Origin: JAICXG01 sp036825615
Lineage (GTDB): Bacteria; Verrucomicrobiota; Verrucomicrobiia; Chthoniobacterales; UBA10450
Reading direction: 5' to 3'
DNA length: 64,000 nucleotides
Assembly (NCBI GenBank): GCA_036825615.1
Contig: DAISXY010000002.1
Coordinates: forward strand, 255,265-319,264
This document shows positions 34,619-43,219 of this stretch, in pieces. Every line of letters begins with the position of its first letter. Within the stretch, counting starts at the first letter, position 1. The notes beneath the pieces were generated by a model. The model did no database searches. It had not been told where the DNA came from and worked only from the letters and a program-made list of their open reading frames with translations. A program made the translations under genes and the position numbers.

Positions 34619-35290
34619 CTAGCGCGCCAAAGCCAAGAGCGCCAGCATGCGCCCGGTGCGACCTTTTTCTGCCCGATAAGAATAGTAGCGCGAAAGCGCG
34701 CAGGCGGTGCAGACACCCTCATCGTAAATCTGCTCGACTCCGGCGGCGCGCGCCTGGCGGATAATCTCGGCCGCGAAATCAATTTCGTAATGCGGCGGAC
34801 GAATGCAGGGACTCAGTTGCACGAGGAGGTCTCGCGGTTCAGAGCCAAAGGCAGCCTTCATTGCCTTCAGTGCCTCTGTCACGATGCCGAGCTGCGTGCC
34901 TTTTTTCCCCGAATGCAGCAGTCCGATGCAGCGCCGCACCGGATCGGCAATAAAGACCGCGCAGCAATCAGCGACATAAATGCCTAACGAAACTCCGCCC
35001 TGGTTCGTGATCAGTCCATCTGCTCCTTCGAAACACCGCTCGCCTGCAAGCGGCGCGTCAATGGCTACGACCTTGTTGCCGTGCACCTGTTCGGCCGTCG
35101 CAAAAACGCCCGGAGCCACCTGCGCACGAGTGGCGCGGTGCGCCGCGTCGAGTCGAGTAAGCGCTTCCTCCCGGTCGGTTGCGACGTCAATGCCGCGGAT
35201 CCGCCCGATGAAAGCGTGCCTCACGAATAAGCTGCCGGTGAGGGCAGGAAAAAATTCAACCGCCGACAGCGCGCCAGCGTCAGCTTGCAT
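34619..35290 (-). CDS. pgeF: Peptidoglycan editing factor PgeF (YfiH/laccase-domain protein)
   Basis: 223 residues. Family motifs: AEQVHGNKVV, VADCCAVFIAD with the metal-binding Cys, GLLHSGKKGT (family HAGWRG position, here less conserved) and SPCIRPPHYEID. Characterised members remove wrong muropeptide precursors or act on purine nucleosides in the cytosol. It starts 9 bp after the TolC stop, so it belongs to the MarR-TolC transcript, an unusual place. Octamer GCCTAACG at 34982 is read as Ser-Leu(TTA)-Gly. Confidence 0.85.
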   Translation of the reverse strand: MQADAGALSAVEFFPALTGSLFVRHAFIGRIRGIDVATDREEALTRLDAAHRATRAQVAPGVFATAEQVHGNKVVAIDAPLAGERCFEGADGLITNQGGVSLGIYVADCCAVFIADPVRRCIGLLHSGKKGTQLGIVTEALKAMKAAFGSEPRDLLVQLSPCIRPPHYEIDFAAEIIRQARAAGVEQIYDEGVCTACALSRYYSYRAEKGRTGRMLALLALAR

Positions 35291-35299
35291 CCACTCGCA

Positions 35300-36967
35300 C
35301 TATTTCCCTGACGACTCGCGCCTCGAGCGTTTGTCGGTCTTGATCATCCGGGTCTCGGGCGCGAGCCCGAGGCCGGCGTGATAAACCGTGTCCGTCGCAG
35401 TGGCGCGGTCGAATTCCGCCAGATCGGCGTTGTAACTGAAGAGCGCGGAGAGACGAGTGGATTGCGCCTGGGTGAGTTGCACCTGCGCGTTCAGGACGTC
35501 GAGCTGAACGCCGGCCCCGACTGCGAGTCGCGCGCTCGCGAGTCGAAGCGCTTCACGCGCCTGATCGACATTCTTTTCCTGGCTGAAAAAGAGCTGCCGG
35601 TCCTGTTGCAGATTGGAATAGGCCTGCTGGACCTCGAGTTCCACCTGCCGCACCGCGTCGTCGTAGGTGATACGCGCTTCTTTCAGGAGCGCATTTTGTT
35701 GTTTGATTCTGCCCACCGTGGCGAGACCGTCGAAAATCGGCCAGGTCCCGGTCACGCCAAAGAACCAGCCCTTATCAATATCGGAGAGAGAATCGGAGAA
35801 AGTGGAGCTGACCCATTCATAACCCGCATTAGCGGTGAGCATCGGCTGGAACCCGGCCCAGGCGCCATGCACACCTTCGATCTGCACCAGCACGTTGGCG
35901 CGTTGCTGTTTCAGTAATGGCCGCCTTTCTTTGGCCAGCTCAATCGCGGTCGGCAACGGAATCTCACGCGGCTCATAGCTCAGTTCGCCAATCGCTCGCA
36001 ATGGCACTTCGGTGTGTCGCTGCGGGTTGTAATCGAGCCCGATCGTTTTCGCCAACTGGAGCTGAGCGATGCGGTAATTGTTCCGCGCCGTGATCAGCGC
36101 GGGCTGTTGGTTGGCGAGCGCGACTTCCGCCTGGAGCACATTGAAGCGAGGAACCGTCCCGGCTTCAAAGCGGTTCTGCTGGTCCTTTAGCTGACTCTCG
36201 AGCAGTCGGACAGACTCCTCCTGCACGCCAATGAGTGAGCGGTTCAGAATCACCTGGTAAAACTGCTGCCGCACCAAGGCGATCACGCGATCGATCGTGT
36301 CGCGCAGGGCAAAGACACTGGCCTCACGCCCATAACCGGCACCGCGAATCGCCGGGATCGTCGCACCGTTGTAGAGGAGTTGCGATGCGGTGAGGGTGAG
36401 ATCGTAGGAATTTTGCGCGATGCCCGCGGAACGCAGGGTAAGGAAAGGAGTAGCACTGGGCGCCGGGGTCGCGCTGCCCGTCGGTGTCGCAGTCGGCACG
36501 GCTCCGGGAATGATCGTGGTCCCGCCGCCACCGCCGAGGAGATGACGATCGCGGCGCATCCAGGTCGCGCTTGCGTCGAGGTGCGGGATGATCTCGGCCC
36601 GCACTTCGATCAGTAACCCGGTGTTGCGCAGAATCTCCTGCCGCGCCCGCAGGATGTCGGGGTTATGTTGGAAGGCGAAGAAAATCGCCTCGCTCAGCGT
36701 GAAATGCGGAGCCTTCGCTTCCGACGGGATGCTCGGTTTCATCTCCGGCTCCGCGACGAGACCGATCGCGGGAGAACCCGCCGCCGCAGGGGAGGAGAGA
36801 GGCGTCGGCGAAGGCGAAGGCTGGGCAGGCAGCCACTGGTCGCCGGCAAAGAGCAACAAGCCGGCAATCAACCAGCGAAGCGAACGGGAAAAAATGCGTG
36901 TGCGGCAGAAGCACTCACTCCATTGAAATGCGGACGAAACGGCTGCCTCCGCCGGATCACGGGTCAT
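35300..36967 (-). CDS. TolC-family outer-membrane efflux protein
   Basis: 555 residues: signal-like segment (about 30-48, LRWLIAGLLLFAGDQWLPAQ), a Pro/Ser-rich spacer, then two OEP repeats with FTLSEAIFFAFQHNPDIL...AEIIPHLDASATW and RPLLKQQRANV...NAGYEWVSS, ending in coiled-coil VELEVQQAYSNLQQDRQLFF. It forms the outer-membrane tunnel of tripartite pumps or type I secretion. Its start overlaps the MarR stop (ATGA), so it is under or with that regulator. No periplasmic adaptor or inner-membrane pump gene is nearby. Confidence 0.88.
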   Translation of the reverse strand: MTRDPAEAAVSSAFQWSECFCRTRIFSRSLRWLIAGLLLFAGDQWLPAQPSPSPTPLSSPAAAGSPAIGLVAEPEMKPSIPSEAKAPHFTLSEAIFFAFQHNPDILRARQEILRNTGLLIEVRAEIIPHLDASATWMRRDRHLLGGGGGTTIIPGAVPTATPTGSATPAPSATPFLTLRSAGIAQNSYDLTLTASQLLYNGATIPAIRGAGYGREASVFALRDTIDRVIALVRQQFYQVILNRSLIGVQEESVRLLESQLKDQQNRFEAGTVPRFNVLQAEVALANQQPALITARNNYRIAQLQLAKTIGLDYNPQRHTEVPLRAIGELSYEPREIPLPTAIELAKERRPLLKQQRANVLVQIEGVHGAWAGFQPMLTANAGYEWVSSTFSDSLSDIDKGWFFGVTGTWPIFDGLATVGRIKQQNALLKEARITYDDAVRQVELEVQQAYSNLQQDRQLFFSQEKNVDQAREALRLASARLAVGAGVQLDVLNAQVQLTQAQSTRLSALFSYNADLAEFDRATATDTVYHAGLGLAPETRMIKTDKRSRRESSGK

Positions 36968-37434
36968 TTATTTCGGCAGTAATCGTATATCTTGCTGTAG
37001 ATTTGCAACCATGATTTCTGCTCCTCGGGCCCGAGGTGCGACATCATCTTCATGAGGTTGCAAATCATCTCCTCCCGGATGCGCCGGACGAGCGCTGACC
37101 CGCGCGGCGTGATGCAGACCATCACTTTGCGCCGGTCATCCGAGGCGTGTGAACGCATGACATAACCGAGATTCTCCAGCCGCGCTACCAGTCCGCTCGC
37201 CGCTGCCGTCGTGTGTCCCATTTTCTCGGCGATCGCGGACATGGTCAGGACCTCCTTTTGGTCGAGATAAGTCAGGAGGAAAAATTGCGCGAAAGAAACG
37301 TGGCCAGGCGTAAGCTCCTTCGACAGGCGCAGGAGAAAGCAGCGCTGCATCTCCATGATGAAATGGGCGAGGCGCTCGGCGTCCTCGCGCAACTCATCGG
37401 TTTCCTGGGCTAAATATGTTGCCGCCGCAGCCAT
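36964..37434 (-). CDS. MarR-family transcriptional regulator
   Basis: 156 residues: winged-helix domain (about 50-120) with TMSAIAEKMGHTTAAASGLVARLENLGYVMR and the wing ASDDRRKVMVCITPRGSAL, plus N- and C-terminal dimerisation helices. It is probably an autoregulated repressor of the operon it heads (TolC, PgeF), released by a small phenolic or drug-like ligand as in other MarR proteins. No operator palindrome was identified with confidence upstream of 37434. Confidence 0.88.
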   Translation of the reverse strand: MAAAATYLAQETDELREDAERLAHFIMEMQRCFLLRLSKELTPGHVSFAQFFLLTYLDQKEVLTMSAIAEKMGHTTAAASGLVARLENLGYVMRSHASDDRRKVMVCITPRGSALVRRIREEMICNLMKMMSHLGPEEQKSWLQIYSKIYDYCRNK

Positions 37435-38433
37435 TGTTCCGCGCCTAAACTATGGGGCGAGCGAGGAGTGTCAACCAGCCGCGAGTTCGAGAACGTCACG
37501 GGGTCCGCACCGGAAGTCTGCGCCTCGGGGTGAGTTTCGGCCCAGGGGTTCGGGCTGGCTCCCAGTCAATATCGTTAGGCGACGGAAATAGCCAACGGCC
37601 GGAAAATTGTCATCCCGAGCGAAGTCGAGGGATCGCGCGGAACAACCTGGAGGCGACGTTTTCCTTTGCCCCATGACGCCACGTATCGGAGAGAGACAGG
37701 ATTAACACGATTAAGGGATTTGCTGCAAAAACGGCGGCGAGGGCGTCTCTCTTCAAAATCCTGTCATTCCCGTCTAGCAGGTAGCAATAGAACAGCCGTA
37801 AAGAAGGTGCGGCTCGCTTGTTTTTCTACTTTCCTAACTCCTCTCGAGCGAAGTCTTGAGATTCCGTGGAGCTATGGACAATCAGCGCTGTTCAGTTATG
37901 CCCGGCGTCCTCCCTCGGAAGCTTTCGGGGCTGCGCTCCGCTCAGGATGATTTAGCGGCGACAAAATCGCACGTCCAGAGGCAAAACAAAAAGATCGTGG
38001 AGTTGAAAGCAAGTGTCAGCCAACTGCAAGCAGCAGGCAAACCCCCGGTCGCAAGTCGCATCGCCGAGCGAGCGGTGACGCTGCCGGGATTATCTGCGGC
38101 AGGGCTGAGAGTAGCGTAAGCTTACAGCTTGCTCCTGCTCTGACCGCGCAAGCTGGAAGCTCGCGCTACCCTCGACGGCAAACCTGCGCGCAGAAGCAGT
38201 TTCCGCCAAACCCAAGAAATTTTTTTTACATCAAATCGACTCCTGCCGCACGATCGGCGACATGAAATCCATCCTCGGCCAGATACGACACACGACACAC
38301 GACACAGGTTGCGTGTCGTGCTTTTGCCTCTCATGTACGTGAACAGGTGATCGCGTTCTTGAAACAATACCTGTACAATTGATCTAAACCGCCCCCAGTG
38401 CGAGACAACGCGAACCTAAGGAAGGAAGATCAC
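37435..38433. other. 1-kb intergenic repeat field
   Basis: No gene supported. It contains an octamer CGTTAGGC (37573); a TCATCCCGAGCGAAGTCGAG repeat (37613-37642); a hairpin with GACAGGATT/AATCCTGTC arms (about 37695-37765); decayed repeat pieces at 37845-37950 (CTCCGCTCAGGATGAT); an inverted repeat at 38109-38171 (GTAGCG(T/C)AAGCTT...); and CACGACAC repeats forming a hairpin with GTGTCGTG then CTTTT (38294-38325). A reading frame at 37955-38119 (HVQRQNKKIVELKASVSQLQ) is coiled-coil-like and may be the tail of a dead gene. Confidence 0.6.
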
Positions 38434-39535
38434 ATCAAAACACTAAACACTCATAAACTTGGCAAGCAGCAGTCGTGCCGATTGCTGTTGAAGCTTGCGC
38501 TCGCATCGGCATTCTCGCTGACTGCTGCAAAGCCTGCGCTACTCGCTGTCGAACCGGCCCCCTGATGTTGGTTACCCAAACAACAACACAGCCGAGGGTG
38601 AGGATGCGCTCTCTAATGATGCGCCTGGCAATGACAATACTGGAGTCGGATTTAACGCCTTGAAAAATGTAGTGAACCCTGGGGGTGGAAACACAGCGGT
38701 GGGCAGCCATGCAATGGCAGCGACCACATCCGGGACCGCGAATGTCGCCGTTGGCTACAACGCTCTTACTGCAAACACGAGTGGCGGTTTCAATGTAGCC
38801 ATAGGAATCAACGCGCTGGTCGCCAATACCACCGGTGTAGACAACGTCGCAATAGGCGAGGAAGCGCTTCAGGCGCATGCCACTGGCGGTGATAACGTGG
38901 CGATAGGATTCGGCGCGATGGCTTTGGGAACGGGTGGGATGTATAACGCTGCTGTGGGCAGCAACGCGATGGCCTTTTCGAATGGAAGTGAAAACGTAGC
39001 GGTAGGCGACGGCGCGCTCAATACAGCCAACGGGAGCGAGAACGTCGGGATCGGTCATGGAGCCTGCCTGAATTGCGCGGGTAATAATAACATCGCGATC
39101 GGAGAGTTTGCCGGCCAGAACGTCAGCAGCGGGGCGGGTAACATTCTGCTCGGTCAAAACGCGGGCCTGAACATTACCACTGGCTCGAGCAACATCGAGA
39201 TTGCGAGTCTGGGGACGAGCAAGGACAGCGGCGTAATCCGGATTGGGGACGCGGGGACCCAAAGCAAGACTTACATTGCCGGGATCAGCGGAATAACGGT
39301 GGGACGCGGGGCGGCGGTGATGGTAACCAGCAAAGGTCAACTTGGGGTCGCGACCTCGTCCGCGCGCTATAAAGAGAAGATCGAGCCGATGAAGGATGCG
39401 AGCGCAGCGATCCTGTCACTCCAGCCAGTGACTTTCCGCTACAAGAAAGACTTGGACCCGGAAGGCACACCGCAGTTTGGGTTGGTGGCGGAGGAAGTTG
39501 CAAAAGTCGCGTGGCGGAGAGTCACTCGCAGCTGA
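38434..39535 (+). pseudogene. Decayed secreted 'tail-fibre' protein with S74 chaperone domain
   Basis: After a purine-rich GGAAGGAAGA, the frame reads (ATC)-KTLNTHKLGKQQS and a signal peptide LALASAFSLTAAKPALLA, then hits TGA at 38563. One extra C in the run 38558-38562 explains the break: dropping it gives PDVGYPNNNTAEGEDALSN and continues into intact repeats of the type NVAIG-NAL-ANT-G. The end has SARYKEKIEPMKDASAAILS and QFGLVAEEVAKV of a Peptidase_S74 chaperone, but stops short of the C-terminal coiled coil. So a changed start codon (ATG to ATC), a frameshift and a truncation are all present. Confidence 0.75.
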
Positions 39536-40026
39536 CAGCTACCCACTTCTAGCCCGCAAGGACCCGCTATTCCTCTCCCCCTGGGACAGGCGGACGGCGC
39601 CAGCTGCGGGTGAGGGGAATGCGCACTTTTTAGCCCGTCTCCCATGCGGCCCTCACTGCCGCGCTGCGCGCGTGCGTCTCTCCCACGGGAGAGAAAGACG
39701 GATTGCCCATTTTACACTGAGAGGTGCGGTTTCTTCCCGGGTGGGAGAGAGTCAGCCGGAACTGACAGAGACTTCTAGCCCGCGAGTACCCGCGATTGCT
39801 CTCCCACTTTGTGAGAAAGCGGACTGCGCAGATTGCGAGGAACGCGTGCGGGTCCGTTCCCCCCTTGAGGGAGTTGCCCCCAACAGACAGCCACCTGCTT
39901 CCAATCCGCGAAAACACGCGATTCCTCTCCCTGTGGGAGAGGCGGACGGCGCCAGCCGCCGGTGAGGGCAACGCGCAGTTTTTCAATCGCCTGCCCGTTG
40001 AGCGCAAAGGAGTTTGTGCTTCGGCA
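39536..40026. repeat. Cluster of CTCTCCC...GGGAGAG palindromic repeats
   Basis: At least four degenerate copies (39569-39618, 39650-39708, about 39735-39830, 39932-39970) in both orientations lie between the S74 pseudogene and the acyltransferase. Most carry CGGACGGCG...GGTGAGGG. No gene supported. Confidence 0.75.
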
Positions 40027-41139
40027 CTATTGCAAGGAAAGCGCCGGTTTTGGTTTGTGGCGCGTCAGGAGATTTACGAGCGTGTTGGTCGCTTTTTCCA
40101 GGAACATGCCCCAGAGACTGAGAACAATCAGCGTCACGATTGCGATCAGGAGAAAGCTCCAGACCGGCTCCTCCCGAATGCGCAGTCCCAGCCAGATGAC
40201 ATAAGGCTGGTGCACGAGATAGAGTCCGTAAGAGTAGATACCTACCAACGCGATGGCTTTTGCGAGATAGCCGGTCCGGGCAATCATCCCCGCCAACCCG
40301 AGCAAAACGAGGCAGCAGCAGGTGCTGGTAGCGATGTCGACAAAAACATACGTGGTCAGGTTGGCGTAGAGAAGCAACGCAGCCGGATAAAGCACAACTC
40401 CGGTGATGAAGGCGGGACCGCCAAGGAGGAAACGTTCGAGTTGTTTCGGAACGCGCTGGTCCCACATCGCGAGCGCCATCCCGAGCGCAAATTCGGGCAA
40501 GCGGCAAAGTGCAAGACCGCCCTGAATCCACATGCCGTTGACCTGATACACGACGAGCAGAAGGTAGCGCACAAGCAGTCCCACTCCGCAGGCAATAAGA
40601 AGGTAACGTCCAGGTCCAAGCCTGCGCGCGGCGGCGAAGAGGAGCGGGAAAAGGAGATAGAGCTGGATGAGCATGGTGAAATACCACCAGGCCGAATTGA
40701 GATAGTAAAAGGTGTTCGTGATATCAATGAAGCGCAGACCGAGCAGGCTAAGCACGAAACGGCCATCGATTTTTTCAAACCGCGCCGTGAAAGGTGAAAC
40801 GAGATAGACGAGGTGCGCGACCCAATACATGGGATACAGCCGGAAGAAGCGAGCGCGATACCATTCCAGCCATGAGAGGTTCGCCTTTTCGGCCTTGCGC
40901 AAGGTGGATTGCATCAGCGCCCAGCCGCTGAGAATGATGAAAACCCCGACGGCATGGAAACCGAGATTCGAGACCTTTATCCATGCCAGGCCAAGCAGTG
41001 TCATCAACCCGGTCCCGAACGTGGTCCAATCCGCCGCCGGGAGCGGGCCGTGCTCGAAGTAAGTGCGAAAGAAATGAAAGTAGACGACAACGAGAATGGC
41101 GAGGCCTTTCGCCACATCGAGCCAGACAAGCCGCTTCAT
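40027..41139 (-). CDS. Acyltransferase family 3 membrane protein (OafA-like)
   Basis: 370 residues from MKRLVWLDVAKG (Mets at 41145 and 41169 are alternatives). About ten transmembrane helices. Family motifs: KRLVWLDVAKGLAILVVVYFH at the N-terminus with the conserved His, and FYRARFFRLYPMYW-type (YRARFFRLYPMYWVAHL) in the first third. Such enzymes O-acetylate sugars of lipopolysaccharide, exopolysaccharide or peptidoglycan. It stands alone, with its stop next to a repeat cluster. Substrate unknown. Confidence 0.88.
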   Translation of the reverse strand: MKRLVWLDVAKGLAILVVVYFHFFRTYFEHGPLPAADWTTFGTGLMTLLGLAWIKVSNLGFHAVGVFIILSGWALMQSTLRKAEKANLSWLEWYRARFFRLYPMYWVAHLVYLVSPFTARFEKIDGRFVLSLLGLRFIDITNTFYYLNSAWWYFTMLIQLYLLFPLLFAAARRLGPGRYLLIACGVGLLVRYLLLVVYQVNGMWIQGGLALCRLPEFALGMALAMWDQRVPKQLERFLLGGPAFITGVVLYPAALLLYANLTTYVFVDIATSTCCCLVLLGLAGMIARTGYLAKAIALVGIYSYGLYLVHQPYVIWLGLRIREEPVWSFLLIAIVTLIVLSLWGMFLEKATNTLVNLLTRHKPKPALSLQ

Positions 41140-41211
41140 CGTCATCTGGCTTAACAGGCCCGCCGCCAATTAGGAAGCGCTAAGTGGAATTCCTTTCGCC
41201 TAACCTCCCGC

Positions 41212-42111
41212 TTAGAGCCGGGTCACTTTGTGACCACGAGCGCGGAGAAGCTCGACGACACCATTCGGCCCGACAAAATGCGCCGCTCCGGCCACGATCG
41301 CGGTCGGTTTACCGCTTCGCATCTCGGCCTCGATCCGTGGCACCCATTTGGCGTTCCTCTGATCAAGCAGCTTGTGCGCAATCCCGGGATTGCTCTGGCG
41401 CAGGCGCGCGCTCGTCGCGGTGAGTGCGGCCGCGTCGCCTCGTCTCCAGGCGTTGCGCGTTTTTTCTATGAGCGGATTCGTTCTCTCGCTTTGGGTGAGA
41501 ACGTAGAGCAGGAGGGTTTCACCGTCGCGCTCGAGGAGTTCCCGCCAGAAGGCGATATGTTCGTCCACGCTCTCCAATCCACCTAACTCTTTGCCGGCGC
41601 GTTGCGCTTCCCTTGTCATGTAATAATCCATGCTGCGAGGATCTGCCGGACCGAGCGACTGTTGGCGATTAAGAAACCGCAGCGCGATTGCCCACGGCCG
41701 GTACTTCCTCAGGGCATCCACTTTGGTGGCAAATCGCCAGCTGTTCTTTTTCAGAATGGCGTAAGTGGCAGGGGAAAGCTCGGTCTCGATCTCCTGGCCA
41801 TCGGGGTAACGTGAGATCTCGCGAAACTTCCGTACCAGCAAAGGGCGTTGGCGCGGGTCGCACTCGAAGATAACTCGCACCGCCTTTGCCAGCGCCTCGT
41901 GATATGGGCGCGCGAGCGGGTAGTCCTCTTTTGTCAAACTGTGCATTGTGCCCACGAGATAGAAGGGCGCGGGAACATCGGCTAATTGCCAAACGAAGGC
42001 TTTCTGCGGCCCTTCCGGGTTGGCCGCCGTTGCGGCGCCCGCAACCGTCAGCGCCGCGGCTAAGGACCAAATGGGAACAGTCGCCGGAAGTTGACGCGCC
42101 AGCCAAGCCAT
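41212..42111 (-). CDS. TraB/GumN-family protein
   Basis: 299 residues from MAWLARQLPATVPIW, which opens a signal peptide ending near TAANP. TraB/GumN signatures: FYLVGTMHSLTKEDYPL (the GT-H motif), LGGLESVDEHI, and IVAGAAHFVGPNGVVELL near the end (the second GxxH). These residues form the putative metal-dependent protease site of the erythromycin esterase/TraB fold. It is likely periplasmic. The role is unknown, possibly peptide or cofactor degradation. It runs divergently from the 42212 gene. Confidence 0.85.
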   Translation of the reverse strand: MAWLARQLPATVPIWSLAAALTVAGAATAANPEGPQKAFVWQLADVPAPFYLVGTMHSLTKEDYPLARPYHEALAKAVRVIFECDPRQRPLLVRKFREISRYPDGQEIETELSPATYAILKKNSWRFATKVDALRKYRPWAIALRFLNRQQSLGPADPRSMDYYMTREAQRAGKELGGLESVDEHIAFWRELLERDGETLLLYVLTQSERTNPLIEKTRNAWRRGDAAALTATSARLRQSNPGIAHKLLDQRNAKWVPRIEAEMRSGKPTAIVAGAAHFVGPNGVVELLRARGHKVTRL

Positions 42112-42211
42112 GTCGCACCAGTACGTCGGGCTTGGTTTCTCTGTCAATCAGGCGCGTGATTTGTCGATCCGAGAGACTTTCACACTTTCATGGCGCGACT
42201 TAGAATGGCGC

Positions 42212-42718
42212 ATGAACTTGTCCGACCAGCCGCTGGATTCACGCGCGCGGCGAGAGAACGATCATTGGAAATTCCTGCGCGACGTCCTCGTCTTTCAGCT
42301 CAAGATGTTTCTCGATAACCTGCGCGATTTCGCGCTTATGCCGATCTCACTCGCGGCGGCCGCGATCGATCTCGTCTTCAAAGGCGAAAGGCAGGGCTCG
42401 TTTTTTTATCAGGTGTTACGCTGGGGCGCCCACAGCGAGGAAGTAATCGATGTCTACAGCATGATCCGGACAGACGAGCGCCCGCAGGTCAATCCGAATT
42501 ACACCGTTGACGCGGTCATCGCCCGTCTTGAAGGGGTGCTCGTGCGTGAATGCGAGAAAGGCGGGACGGCCGCAAGCGTGAAGGCGGCGATGGACCGCGC
42601 CATCAGTCAGATTCAAATCGAAACGACCGGCCCACGGGAGCGGGCAAAGGAAGCCTTTGGGCGCGCGAAGGAGAAGTTGCGCGACAAGTTACAAAGCCGA
42701 AGCGACAAAGAGAGTTAG
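42212..42718 (+). CDS. Conserved hypothetical protein
   Basis: 168 residues from MNLSDQPLDSRARREND. A hydrophobic helix (about 35-55, LRDFALMPISLAAAAIDLVF) sits between two charged helical parts, and the C-terminus is Lys/Arg/Glu-rich (ERAKEAFGRAKEKLRDKLQ). No catalytic motif. It probably associates with the membrane. It is followed by 500 bp of repeats. Confidence 0.6.
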   Translation: MNLSDQPLDSRARRENDHWKFLRDVLVFQLKMFLDNLRDFALMPISLAAAAIDLVFKGERQGSFFYQVLRWGAHSEEVIDVYSMIRTDERPQVNPNYTVDAVIARLEGVLVRECEKGGTAASVKAAMDRAISQIQIETTGPRERAKEAFGRAKEKLRDKLQSRSDKES

Positions 42719-42765
42719 AATTGAAACGCTGGCTTACTTATCAGCCGGCGACGCCAGCCTTCTTT

Positions 42766-42915
42766 GTCATCCCGAGCCGCCGAAGGACGGCGAGGGACCT
42801 CACCAATGCAACATTGGCGCTCTTGGTACCGAAGTGCCGCTGGCTGGCTTAAAGGTTGCGCATTTTTGCAATTGCGAGGTCCTTCGCCGCGCTTCGCCGG
42901 CTCAGGATGACACAT
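42766..42915. repeat. Long palindromic repeat, second copy of the 6404 family
   Basis: Inverted ends TGTCATCCCGAGCCGCC...GGCGAGGGACCTC and GAGGTCCTTCGCCGCG...GGCTCAGGATGACA enclose about 60 bp of unique centre. It closely matches 6404-6576. Confidence 0.85.
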
Positions 42916-42960
42916 TGCAGTGGCACGTAAGTTTTGGCACGGCAGGCTGAAACTGGCTAT

Positions 42961-43090
42961 AAGCGATCTCATAAATGACGGCCCGAGGGCGGGCCTGATC
43001 CAAGGTGCGGTCTGGAGCCGGCGCGCCCTCGCGCCGCACACGAAGGGTGCGGTTCGAGAAATCCCGCCGCAGGCATTTATGAGATAGCTT
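42961..43090. repeat. 130-bp element with 17-bp terminal inverted repeats
   Basis: Termini AAGC(G/T)ATCTCATAAATG at 42961-42977 and, inverted, 43074-43090 differ at one base. The GC-rich interior has no frame of interest. The shape is that of a MITE or large hairpin; no target-site duplication was established. Part of the end (TATCATAAATGGCGGG) recurs at about 43101-43116. Confidence 0.7.
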
Positions 43091-43122
43091 CTAGCAGGCA
43101 TATCATAAATGGCGGGAAGAGT

Positions 43123-43198
43123 TGTAGCGGCGGTCTGTGACCGCCGAGCGCTCGCTTTGCATTCCGCGCGGTTTCGGCGGTCACAGACCGCCACTACA
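43123..43198. repeat. Palindromic repeat, TGTAGCGGCGGTCTGTGACCGCCG family
   Basis: A nearly perfect inverted repeat (TGTAGCGGCGGTCTGTGACC on the left; its complement, with one change, on the right). It is the same family as the copy that became coding inside batBC (10270-10344). Confidence 0.85.
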
Positions 43199-43219
43199 AG
43201 GCGCGGTTCAGAGCCATTT

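Noticed and set aside
37856..38119. Possible 87-aa gene ending in a coiled coil
   Set aside because: The first half is translated repeat (LRSAQDD); only about 35 residues look like protein, so it is at most a relic.
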